NCBI RefSeq assembly: GCF_038396755.1
Contig: NZ_CP149822.1
Coordinates: 4,618,001 to 4,682,000, forward strand
Reading direction: 5' to 3'
Length of the DNA stretch: 64,000 nucleotides
Source: Chitinophaga pollutisoli
GTDB lineage: Bacteria > Bacteroidota > Bacteroidia > Chitinophagales > Chitinophagaceae
The notes below the pieces were generated by a model. That model saw only the letters and a program-made list of their open reading frames with translations, ran no database searches and was not told the origin of the DNA. Position 1 is the first letter of the stretch. The number at the start of each line of letters is the position of its first letter. A program made the translations under genes and the position numbers. Of this stretch, positions 35,824-43,043 are shown one piece after another.

Positions 35824-36759
35824 ATGGCATTCAGTATTACGCATAAAGAAGAGAACGGCTTTTCCATCATCGCGCTGCAAGACGACGCAGGCGCGGAAGT
35901 ACAGATCATTCCAGGATTTGGCGCCCTGCTGCATGCTTTCCGCGTGCCGCACGGAAGCGGACATATCAATATCATCGACAGCTACCAAAGCGATACCGAC
36001 CTGCACGCAGGGGTAACGGGCAGTTTCAAAAGCGTGAAGCTGAGCCCATTCGCCTGCCGCATCAAGGATGGCGCTTATAACTGGAAGGGAACGGATTACA
36101 CCATCCGCAAATCCCCCATCCACGGGCTGCTTTTCGATCAGGCTTTCACGCTCATCAAAGAAGAAGCGACCGACAGCTTCGCCGAAATATCCCTGGAGCA
36201 TCACTACGCCGGCGACGACCCCGGGTATCCGTTCCCTTACCGTTGCGAGGTGCAATACCGCCTGCTGCCTGAGCAAATGCTCCAGGTAACCACGGCCGTT
36301 TTCAACCTGCACAACGCGCCGGTACCCATGATGGACGGATGGCACCCGTATTTTACCACGGGCACGCCGGTAGACCGGCTGGAACTGCAATTCAGCAGCA
36401 CCAGCATCGTGGAATTCGACGAAAAACTGATCCCCACCGGGAAAGTGCTGCCTTACAGCGAATTCGCGCATGGAAAAAGCATGAATGGCGTGAGCCTGGA
36501 TAATTCCTTTTTGCTGGATTTTGCCGCCGCACAGCCGCTTTGCACGCTGACCGACCCGGAGAAAAACATCCGGATCGCGTTCTATCCCGATAAAAGCTAT
36601 CCGATCCTGCAGGTATATACACCGCCACACCGGAACAGCATCGCCATCGAGAACCTGACCGGCGCCCCGAACGCCTTCAATAACGGCATCGGACTGGTGA
36701 CGGTGGAGCCGGGGCACAGCGCGATTTTCCAAACGGCGATCCAGGTAAACGGGGCCTGA
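35824..36759 (+). CDS. Aldose 1-epimerase family protein
   Basis: A 311-residue beta-sandwich protein of the mutarotase superfamily. SPIHGLLFDQ carries one catalytic-site His, MMDGWHPYFTTG the second, and the Glu in LTGAPNAFNNGIGLVTVEPG matches the general base region. It interconverts alpha and beta anomers of aldoses. Following xylA by 27 bases, it most likely prepares xylose anomers for the isomerase. Its exact sugar is not certain. Confidence 0.9.
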   Translation: MAFSITHKEENGFSIIALQDDAGAEVQIIPGFGALLHAFRVPHGSGHINIIDSYQSDTDLHAGVTGSFKSVKLSPFACRIKDGAYNWKGTDYTIRKSPIHGLLFDQAFTLIKEEATDSFAEISLEHHYAGDDPGYPFPYRCEVQYRLLPEQMLQVTTAVFNLHNAPVPMMDGWHPYFTTGTPVDRLELQFSSTSIVEFDEKLIPTGKVLPYSEFAHGKSMNGVSLDNSFLLDFAAAQPLCTLTDPEKNIRIAFYPDKSYPILQVYTPPHRNSIAIENLTGAPNAFNNGIGLVTVEPGHSAIFQTAIQVNGA

Positions 36760-36829
36760 CGGCTGTTTGGCACAGACTTTGAATTTATGGTTGTAACCCC
36801 TCATTAGTTCACCCATAAATTGTCATGTC

Positions 36830-37015
36830 ATGGACATCCTGATGATCAAGGACCGGTGGAGCGAGATCAAGGCGAAACTGAAGCAGCTGTTCGCCGATTT
36901 GACGGAGACGGATCTTACCTATGAGCAGGGGAAAGACGACCGTCTCATCCGCCAGATTCAGATTAAACTCGGTATAACCAGGGACGAGGTGATATCCATT
37001 ATCCGTTCTCTGTAA
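36830..37015 (+). CDS. CsbD-like small stress protein
   Basis: A 61-residue charged helical protein. KDRWSEIKAKLKQLFADLTE and DLTYEQGKDDRLIRQIQIKL follow the CsbD/YjbJ pattern (W-x2-IKGK-K, DLT..EG). Family members accumulate under general stress, but their molecular role is unknown. It is flanked by an unrelated operon upstream and its own terminator downstream. Confidence 0.8.
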   Translation: MDILMIKDRWSEIKAKLKQLFADLTETDLTYEQGKDDRLIRQIQIKLGITRDEVISIIRSL

Positions 37016-37030
37016 CAACTCGAATTACGG

Positions 37031-37072
37031 GCAATTCCCGGGGAAGACGATTCCTCCGGGAATTGCTTTTTT
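37031..37072 (+). terminator. Intrinsic terminator after the CsbD-like gene
   Basis: GCAATTCCCGG (37031-37041) pairs with CCGGGAATTGC (37056-37066), followed by six Ts. Confidence 0.85.
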
Positions 37073-37122
37073 ATATTACATTCGTGTCTTAACTATTTTC
37101 CGGTCGTAAATGTTAGCATAAT

Positions 37123-37893
37123 ATGAAACCCATCAGACTGTACTTAATAACCATGCTGCTGACCCTTACGGGCGGCGCGGTTTCGCTCCCGGCCCTCGCC
37201 CAGATTGAAACGCCCGTTACCGTCCGCGGCCAGATCACGAGCATTGACGGCAAGATTGTATTATATCCCGCAACGGTCCGGAACAAACAAACCGGCGCCC
37301 GCGTCTTTTCCGACCAGGGTGGTTTTTACAGGATCACCGCGCGGCAGGGCGATGAAATCCTGGTTTCTTTCATTGGTTATGTTTCCGATAGCGTGAAGGT
37401 GATCAACCTCGCGGGTACGCAGGTCGCCAACATCCGGCTGAAAGCCCGGGAGCGCTTCCTGCCCCAGGTGGAAGTGTCCGGCAAATGGAACGCGTATCAG
37501 CTCGACTCTATCGCGCGGTACGAGGAATTCAAGCCCTTCCTCGAAACAAAGGAAAAGACGCTCGTTAACACAGAAAAACGGACCGACGGCGGTTTCGGAA
37601 TGGTGTTCAGTCCCTTCACCCGCGGCTCCCGCAAAGAAAAGGACCTCCGCAGGTTTAAAAAACTTTACGAGGAAAACGAGCGCCAGCAGTTTGTCGACTA
37701 CCGCTATTCGAAGAGCTTTGTAAGCACGGTAACCGGTCTCAAAGGCGATTCCCTCACGCAGTTCACCAACATTTACACGCCCAGCTACGGCATGCTGCGC
37801 ACCATCAACCAGGAAGACCTGATCATGTGGATCTCCGTCCGCGCGAAGAAATGGCGCGAAAATCCGGCGGTGCGCATGAAGGAGAACGAATAA
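37123..37893 (+). CDS. Secreted protein with carboxypeptidase-like regulatory domain
   Basis: A 256-residue protein with a signal peptide (about 1-26, LTLTGGAVSLPALAQ). Residues about 32-105 form a CarboxypepD_reg-like beta-sandwich: VRGQITSIDGKIVLYPATV, then DQGGFYRITARQGDEILVSF and GYVSDSVKV. Such domains occur at the start of TonB-receptors, but here no plug or barrel follows. The rest is charged and largely helical (SRKEKDLRRFKKLYEENERQ) without a known motif. It is probably a periplasmic or cell-surface protein. Function unknown. Confidence 0.75.
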   Translation: MKPIRLYLITMLLTLTGGAVSLPALAQIETPVTVRGQITSIDGKIVLYPATVRNKQTGARVFSDQGGFYRITARQGDEILVSFIGYVSDSVKVINLAGTQVANIRLKARERFLPQVEVSGKWNAYQLDSIARYEEFKPFLETKEKTLVNTEKRTDGGFGMVFSPFTRGSRKEKDLRRFKKLYEENERQQFVDYRYSKSFVSTVTGLKGDSLTQFTNIYTPSYGMLRTINQEDLIMWISVRAKKWRENPAVRMKENE

Positions 37894-37913
37894 ACGAAAT
37901 TGCTATAAAAGCG

Positions 37914-37944
37914 AACGGCTGACCTTTCCGGGTCAGCCGTTTTT
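37914..37944 (+). terminator. Intrinsic terminator, convergent pair
   Basis: AACGGCTGACC (37914-37924) pairs with GGTCAGCCGTT (37931-37941) and runs into Ts. It sits between the + gene ending at 37893 and the - lipoprotein gene ending at 37953. Confidence 0.85.
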
Positions 37945-37952
37945 GTATGCGG

Positions 37953-39208
37953 TTAATTCAGCCGTTTTACCCGGAAGTAAGCTTTAACCGGCGTGGTAGT
38001 GGTTACAGGCGGGGTGGAATGGATGAAATGGCCAGCCGATTCCATGGAAGCGGATCCGATGATCCAGGGGCCGGAAGAACCCGTTTCCAGGACATGCAGA
38101 CTCCCATGGCTGGGTACTGCTTGTCCGCCGGCGTTGTACATCTGCGCGTAGGTTTGTGCGGTACCGATGTTCAGGAGGAAGATAACGTTGGTGAGGTCCC
38201 AGGTCCATTGGCCCGGCTGTTTGCCCTGCCATTTGACACTGGCGGTGGTGCCGTTCTGTTCGGCCATCACGAAGCTTTCACCGGAGGTGATATGTCCGCC
38301 GCTGTTGCCGTAGGTGGTCCATCCGCCGCCGGCGACAGATACCGAGATGCCTTCCGGCGCGGTAAAGATCCGGCTGACCAGTATCCCTACGGCGTTCTCG
38401 TTGGAGGTGATATCGACCGTTACGAGGGCGGGGTTGGTGGCGGGGATTTGTGCAGGGGCCGTGTATTTGCCGGTGTTGGTGTTGCCGGCGAGCTGACCGC
38501 TGCCCTGGAGCGTCCATTTTTCGATATATCTGGGATCGAGGAGGGTTTTGGGGTCGAGGAGGGCGGTTTCCTTGCCTTGGGGCGTAAGGGGTTCCAGGAG
38601 ATCATCCTGTCCGGGCAGTACGCATTTCACGGCCAGGGAAACCTGCTGTCCGGGGTCGGCTGCTACCATGGCGGGCTGGAGGGAGATGGCTTCAAAGAAG
38701 CTCCAGTCGGAAAAATGGGTGGTTTGCACCGAGAGGGTCTTATTGGCCAGGTTGCGGAGGGCGCCAACGGTGTACCAGATACCATCGGCCTTTTGGGTGG
38801 CGATGCCCAGGGCGCCGGGGATGGTGCCCAGGAGGTCTTCGGCCGTAAACCGGATGGTGAGGGTAGCGGGCTTTTTGAAAGTGAGGGCTTCCGGCTGGAG
38901 GCGGTAGGCCAGGCCTTTACCGCCGGGGGCGGTATTGGTGATGGGCTGGATGAAGAATTCGGTTTCATTGTCCAGCGCGCCCGCCGGGATGGTGAGGGTG
39001 ATCCGGGCGCCGGGGTATTCGACCGTGCCGCCCGCGGGCCCCACTTTTTACTGAAAGGTGTTCCCTGGGGCGTTCCCTTGGCCGTGGGGATGCCTTTTCC
39101 GCCTTCGGGCGGGGTGGGAGCGGGTCCGGTTTTGGGAGACGGTTTGGAACATTGGGTGCAAGCGAGCATGGCTGCGAGCAGCAGGGGTAAACTGAAAAAT
39201 CTATTCAT
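37953..39208 (-). CDS. Lipoprotein with ZU5-like domain, frameshifted at 39045-39049 (probably sequencing error)
   Basis: The first frame starts MNRFFSLPLLLAAMLACTQC (a lipobox at LAAMLAC) and reads to about residue 54. The remainder, from GPAGGTVEYPGARITLTIPA on, is one frame over. Adding one A to the run of five (39045-39049, T on the + strand) restores SKKVGPAGGTVEYPG and a 418-residue protein. The GGTV...LTIPAGAL stretch resembles a ZU5-type domain. The central part contains an Ig-like motif (VTVDITSNENAV) and the C-terminal third is beta-rich. Function unknown. Confidence 0.72.
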
Positions 39209-39292
39209 AATTGCGCTGAGGTTAATGAAGCTGCGCAAAGGTAGGGCAGGGAAGAGGGGGCGGCTATAGGCAGTAACGCTTAATTAAAAGCG

Positions 39293-39332
39293 AAGGACCG
39301 GCTGCCTGGATGATCCATTGCAGCCGGTCCTT
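39293..39332. terminator. Inverted repeat/terminator after the protease gene
   Basis: AAGGACCGGCTG (39293-39304) pairs with CAGCCGGTCCTT (39321-39332). On the minus strand it follows the protease stop and runs into a weak T-rich tract. Confidence 0.65.
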
Positions 39333-39354
39333 CTATTTTTCATTTTTCAATCGC

Positions 39355-40445
39355 TTAGTTGTACACTTTCACCATATATACGAATTCTTCCAGTTTGCGT
39401 GCCTGCTCCACGCGGGGGAGGCCCAGCAGCTGGTTCTTCTGTCTGAGGTCTTTGCGGTTGAATTTCTCTTTCGGTAATTCTTCGAGTAATCTTTTCAGGT
39501 GGCCGGATTTCACGGCGAAGGCGATGCCTTCGGAGGTGGATTGGCGGCCGGTGATGATGCCGATGAGCTCGCCGTTCATATCGAGCAAGGGGGCGCCGGA
39601 GTTGCCGGGGTTCACGGGGATGGACACCTGGTAGGCCAGGGTATCGCCGTTGAAACCGGTTTGCGCGCTAATGTAGCCCATGCCGAAAACGATCTCGTCG
39701 CGGGGGTAGCCCATGGAGAACACTTCCTGCCCGAGGCGGGAGGGGTCTTTTTGAGCGTATAAGGGAGCGGGGCGGAGCGGAAGGCGCTGTCTGCCACACG
39801 GAGAACGGCCAGGTCGCTGGATACGTCTTCGAATACGCTGACGGCTTTGAAGGCTTCCCCTTTGTGGTTTTGCAGATAGATGGAGTCTGCCCCGGCGATC
39901 ACGTGGTAATTGGTGACCATATAGCCGTTGCGGGAGATGGCGAAGCAGGTGCCGCCATAGGTGCCGGGGTTGACGGGGCCGGCGTTTTTATTATTGATAT
40001 CGCGGATGAGGGCGTTTTGCGAGCGCTGGATGTTGTTCAGCACGCGGCGTACGTCTTCATACTTGGCGGTATAGGAGTTTTTGGCGGAGCGCTGCATGAT
40101 GGCCATGGTAGCCAGGGAGGTAACCAGGGCGATGGATGCGGCGGCGGCAACGGAGTACCAGGTGCGGCGGCGGCTGGTCATGGGTACTACGGGGGCTTGC
40201 TGAGCCGGCTGGAGTTGCGCGGTAGCAGCGGCGGCCTGCGGGTGGATGGCGTTCATCCGGGCGCGGAGGCTTTGGCGGGCGCCGTGGGCCCTGAGCTGGG
40301 AGAGGAACGCCTCGTGGTCGGATACTTCCCGTTGGAGTTCGGGGGTCCGGCGCAGGAGGGATTCGAACGCTTCTTTTTCCCGGGCGGTCATTTCACCGTC
40401 CAGGTAGCGTTCTATTTCCTGTATTTTATGTAATTCGTTCATCAC
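39355..40445 (-). CDS. Membrane-anchored trypsin-like protease with anti-sigma-like N-terminus, frameshifted at 39748-39752
   Basis: Restoring one A in the five-base run at 39748-39752 (T on the + strand) gives a 363-residue protein. Residues 1-60 (IERYLDGEMTAREKEAFESL) look like the sigma-binding part of an anti-sigma factor. A membrane span follows at about 96-117 (WYSVAAAASIALVTSLATMA). The periplasmic part is an HtrA/trypsin-like domain with His181 (VTNYHVIAG), Asp211 (SSDLAVLRV) and Ser283 (NPGNSGAPLL). No PDZ domain is visible. It starts 21 bases after the ECF sigma gene. The first Met (40445) or second (40442) may be used. Confidence 0.82.
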
Positions 40446-40466
40446 GGATTCCTGCTTGGCTTTATA

Positions 40467-41027
40467 TTAGTTCGCAAAAAATAGTTTCTTCAGCCGCATA
40501 AGGCATTTGTACTTCTGGTTCTTGGCGTTCTCAGCATTGGTATACCCGAACTGACCGGCGATTTCCTGCATGCTCCGGCGGTGGATGTAATATTCCTCCA
40601 GGATGGTTTTGCAGGGCTCCCCGATCTTCCCCATGGCGGCTTCCATTTGCCGGAACTGCGCGTCTTTCTCGAGGTGCGTTTCCAGGGCGTCGGCCGCGTC
40701 GGGGGATTCTTCCACGTCTTCCGGGAGGGGGCTGTTGTAAGGCCCGCTCTGGAGCTTTTTGAGCCACATCCGCCGGCAAACGGCGTAGAGGAAGGTTTTT
40801 AACCGGGAAGAGAGTACAAAATTCCCTTCTTTTGCCTTCTCATATAAGACTATCATCGATTCCTGGAAGATGTCTTTGGCATCGTCCGCCGACCCATTGT
40901 GCTGCAAAATCATCCGTTCTATCATCGGATAATGCTCCAAATAAATGATTTCCAGAGCTTTATCGTCGTTAGCGGCTAATCTGTGCAGTAATTCCTGATC
41001 CTTTTCTATGTGCAAAAGATGATTCAC
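40467..41027 (-). CDS. RNA polymerase ECF sigma factor
   Basis: A 186-residue ECF sigma factor. Region 2 includes ADDAKDIFQESMIVLYEKAK and SSRLKTFLYAVCRRMWLKKL. Region 4 is a helix-turn-helix near the C-terminus (RSMQEIAGQFGYTNAENAKN), where the usual GTVKSR is replaced by NAENAKNQKYK, as in a Bacteroidota subgroup. Residues 96-120 form an acidic linker. It is co-transcribed with the protease gene downstream, whose N-terminus looks like its anti-sigma partner. It diverges from the small lipoprotein at 41163. Confidence 0.88.
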   Translation of the reverse strand: MNHLLHIEKDQELLHRLAANDDKALEIIYLEHYPMIERMILQHNGSADDAKDIFQESMIVLYEKAKEGNFVLSSRLKTFLYAVCRRMWLKKLQSGPYNSPLPEDVEESPDAADALETHLEKDAQFRQMEAAMGKIGEPCKTILEEYYIHRRSMQEIAGQFGYTNAENAKNQKYKCLMRLKKLFFAN

Positions 41028-41162
41028 TGATTAATACGGTTTGGGCAGGTTTAGTAACCCAAAGTAGGCAAAATAAATTTTTTTTCAGATTGCGGGTTAC
41101 CTTTCGTTTGATCCGGGTATAAAGGTTAAATCTCATTTCAAAAAACCTTAAAACGTATCAAA

Positions 41163-41378
41163 ATGAAAAAATTCGGTTTCCTCGCACTCGCACTGGGTCT
41201 GTTCGCTGTAGCTTGCAACAACGCTGGTACCTCCACTGAAGGTGATTCCACTAAAGTTGACAGCCTGGTTCAGGAAGCTCAGAGCACTGTTGACTCTGCT
41301 GCTGCTGTTGTTGATTCCGCTGCTGCCGTGGTTGACTCTACCGCTAAAGCTATCGACTCTACTGCTAAAGCTCACTAA
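41163..41378 (+). CDS. Small Lpp-like lipoprotein with heptad repeats
   Basis: A 71-residue protein. MKKFGFLALALGLFAVACNN is a lipoprotein signal with the Cys at 18 as lipid site. The mature part carries 7-residue repeats (VDSAAAV, VDSAAAV, VDSTAKA, IDSTAKA) that should form one long helix or coiled coil, as in the murein lipoprotein Lpp, though no C-terminal Lys is available for murein linkage (the end is AKAH). Codons are rich in GCT and GTT, unlike the GCC/GTC preference of neighbouring genes, which suggests high expression. A strong terminator follows. Confidence 0.8.
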   Translation: MKKFGFLALALGLFAVACNNAGTSTEGDSTKVDSLVQEAQSTVDSAAAVVDSAAAVVDSTAKAIDSTAKAH

Positions 41379-41409
41379 TTATAGGCAAGCATTAAAGGAT
41401 ATTCATCCG

Positions 41410-41437
41410 GCCCCCTGCACCCGCAGGGGGCTTTTTT
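41410..41437 (+). terminator. Intrinsic terminator after the small lipoprotein
   Basis: GCCCCCTGC (41410-41418) pairs with GCAGGGGGC (41423-41431) around ACCC and is followed by six Ts. Confidence 0.88.
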
Positions 41438-41801
41438 GTGCATCACACATACCCTGGGCGAGAGTGGCTGCCCAAGGGGGAATTTACCTGCAGCATGTAT
41501 ATCATCCGTAGGTAAAGCAGGGGTACTTAAGGGTAAATGGTTGGATACTAAGGGGTTACTGTATCCTGTTAGGACGCTGATATACCTTTGATATACATTA
41601 CCCCCTCTTTTACCCTACAGTTACCCTATAGTAAGTATGAAGTAAGGCCGGATGTACGCCCGGGCACAGCCAGGAATTATTTGCTATAGCATTCAATCCG
41701 CCGTTTTGATGACCAATTAACCGGTATATTTCTGTTTTTCTTGAAAATGGTTTAATGTGCGGCCTATTTTGTTAGATGAATTTTATATTTTACTTCCCCT
41801 G
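41438..41801. other. Gene-free intergenic stretch with short repeats
   Basis: No coding region is supported. It has a hairpin GGATAC (41543-41548) with GTATCC (41561-41566). It also has three rough copies of TTACCC-type units at 41598-41631 (TTACCCCCTCT, TTTACCCTACAG, TTACCCTATAG), with GGGTAA forms at about 41530. These could pair at long range. A TACCTTTG box at 41583-41590 has no gene close downstream. Confidence 0.5.
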
Positions 41802-41832
41802 TTTGAAAAAATGAAATCCTGCTTTACTTTTG
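41802..41832 (+). promoter_or_regulatory. Promoter of the aromatic operon leader
   Basis: TTTG at 41802-41805 and TACTTTTG at 41825-41832 are 19 bases apart, matching the Bacteroidota -33/-7 consensus. The start site should be near 41837-41839, about 25 bases before the first leader peptide. No equally good box lies between the two leaders. Confidence 0.75.
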
Positions 41833-41862
41833 TTCTATCAAACAACGCAAACACACTATCTG

Positions 41863-41922
41863 ATGCAACAGCATACTTTTGGATACTTTTACGGCTTTTA
41901 CTTTTTCTGGTACCAGAATTAG
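41863..41922 (+). CDS. Aromatic operon leader peptide 1 (Phe/Tyr/Trp-rich)
   Basis: A 19-codon ORF starting MQQHT and then FGYFYGFYFFWY: ten of 19 residues are aromatic, including one Trp. It lies 31 bases after a consensus promoter and is followed by an antiterminator arm overlapping its TAG stop, then a terminator. It is a typical attenuator leader: scarcity of charged Phe-, Tyr- or Trp-tRNA would stall the ribosome here. The Trp codon suits an operon that makes chorismate, precursor of all three. A longer ORF in another frame (41757-41999) covers the same DNA and is not credible. Confidence 0.82.
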   Translation: MQQHTFGYFYGFYFFWYQN

Positions 41923-41991
41923 GAGGTTCGTTTTTACTGATCCAAACAGATAAAAAAATACAACGGGCCTCCTGCAAAAGGGGGCCTTTTT
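41921..41991 (+). promoter_or_regulatory. Aromatic operon attenuator 1
   Basis: Terminator: GGCCTCC (41966-41972) pairs with GGGGGCC (41980-41986), one G-U, followed by five Ts (41987-41991). Antiterminator: AGGAGGTTC (41921-41929) can pair with GGGCCTCCT (41965-41973), nine pairs including two G-U, which removes the terminator 5' arm. The arm overlaps the leader stop codon, so a ribosome finishing the leader blocks it. Confidence 0.78.
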
Positions 41992-42028
41992 CTTTGTAAC
42001 GAATTATGCAAACCGGTAAAAAACAGAT

Positions 42029-42103
42029 ATGTCACAGAATCGATTTTATGCCTGCTATTTTTACTTTTTCTTTTACGCAAAAGAAAGCGGGACTCTCTTG
42101 TGA
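42029..42103 (+). CDS. Aromatic operon leader peptide 2 (Phe/Tyr-rich)
   Basis: A 24-codon ORF beginning MSQNR, then FYACYFYFFFY: nine of these 11 residues are Phe or Tyr and none is Trp. It lies between terminator 1 and terminator 2, 88 bases before pheA ends the leader region. It is a second attenuator leader, sensing Phe and Tyr only, the end products of pheA and tyrA in this operon. Codons 20-23 encode the antiterminator arm. The remaining residues AKESGTLL carry no obvious signal. Confidence 0.82.
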   Translation: MSQNRFYACYFYFFFYAKESGTLL

Positions 42104-42160
42104 CAACGGTTCGCCGGTAAGATAAAGGAAAGGGTCCCGCCAGTCAGCGGGGCCCTTTTT
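42087..42160 (+). promoter_or_regulatory. Aromatic operon attenuator 2
   Basis: Terminator: GGGTCCCGC (42132-42140) pairs with GCGGGGCCC (42147-42155), one G-U, followed by five Ts (42156-42160). Antiterminator: GCGGGACTC (42087-42095) can pair with the same 42132-42140 arm over nine positions including one G-U. The arm lies inside the leader ORF just ahead of its stop at 42101. pheA starts 31 bases after the T run. Confidence 0.8.
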
Positions 42161-42190
42161 ATTGCTCAACAGCATTTTTAAAACACATAT

Positions 42191-43021
42191 ATGCGCATCG
42201 CGATCCAGGGATTTGAAGGATGTTTCCACCAGATAGCCGCCCAGAATTACTTCGGCAAACAAACTGAAATCGAGGCCTGTGCCTCCTTCTCCGAGCTCGT
42301 CAGAAAGGTGAAAAACGCCGAAGCCGGGGTAGACGGCGGCATGATGGCCATCGAAAACTCCATCGCCGGCAGCATCCTGCCCAACTATTCCCTCCTCAAA
42401 AACTCCGGCCTTCACATCGTAGGCGAACTGTACCTGCAGATCAACCAAAACCTCATGGTGATGCCCGGGCAAACGATCGACGATATCCGCGAAGTGCACT
42501 CGCACCCCATGGCGCTGCTGCAATGCATGGACTTCCTCGCCAAATACCCCCACATCAAACTCGTGGAAACGGAAGATACCGCCCTCAGCGCCAAACATGT
42601 GAGCCAGAAAAAACTGAAATCCACCGCCGCCATCGCCGGCCAGCTCGCCGCCGATATCTTCGGCCTCGAGGTGATCGGGCGCAACATCCACACGGCTAAA
42701 AATAACTATACCCGCTTCCTGGCCATTTCCCGGAACGGCGTAGCCACCCCCGGGGATGCTAACAAATCTTCCGTATATTTCCAGACTTCCAACGAACGGG
42801 GAAGCCTTGCCCGCGTGCTCACCATGATCGCGCAGGAAGGCATCAACCTGAGCAAAATCCAGAGTTTTCCGATCCCCGCGAAGGAATGGCATTATTACTT
42901 CCACGCCGACATGGAATTCGACTCCCCGGAGCATTTCCAGCAGGCGCTCGATAAAATCGCACCCCTTACCGAGCAGCTGACCGTGCTGGGGATTTACAAA
43001 AAAGGCAATACGCATACCTGA
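42191..43021 (+). CDS. pheA: Prephenate dehydratase
   Basis: A 276-residue cytoplasmic enzyme converting prephenate to phenylpyruvate. MRIAIQGFEGCFHQIAAQNY starts the catalytic domain, MMAIENSIAGSILPNYSLL and the NNYTRFLAIS motif (Thr-Arg-Phe) form the active site. The ACT domain (about 195-270) opens ERGSLARVLTMIAQEGINLS and has KIQSFPI in place of the ESRP motif. It lacks a chorismate mutase domain, which is instead fused to the DAHP synthase later in the operon. First gene after the tandem attenuators. Confidence 0.95.
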   Translation: MRIAIQGFEGCFHQIAAQNYFGKQTEIEACASFSELVRKVKNAEAGVDGGMMAIENSIAGSILPNYSLLKNSGLHIVGELYLQINQNLMVMPGQTIDDIREVHSHPMALLQCMDFLAKYPHIKLVETEDTALSAKHVSQKKLKSTAAIAGQLAADIFGLEVIGRNIHTAKNNYTRFLAISRNGVATPGDANKSSVYFQTSNERGSLARVLTMIAQEGINLSKIQSFPIPAKEWHYYFHADMEFDSPEHFQQALDKIAPLTEQLTVLGIYKKGNTHT

Positions 43022-43043
43022 TACCAACAATAATCTAACACCC

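Noticed and set aside
36792..36830. A -7 promoter box (TATGGTTG near 36786) for the CsbD-like gene
   Set aside because: It differs from TAnnTTTG at a conserved T and its spacing to the start is long, so the promoter is left unassigned.
41757..41999. An 80-codon ORF in the pheA leader region
   Set aside because: It starts before the promoter -33 box and covers leader 1, terminator 1 and part of the spacer in another frame. Its composition looks random; the overlapping aromatic leader peptide explains the sequence better.
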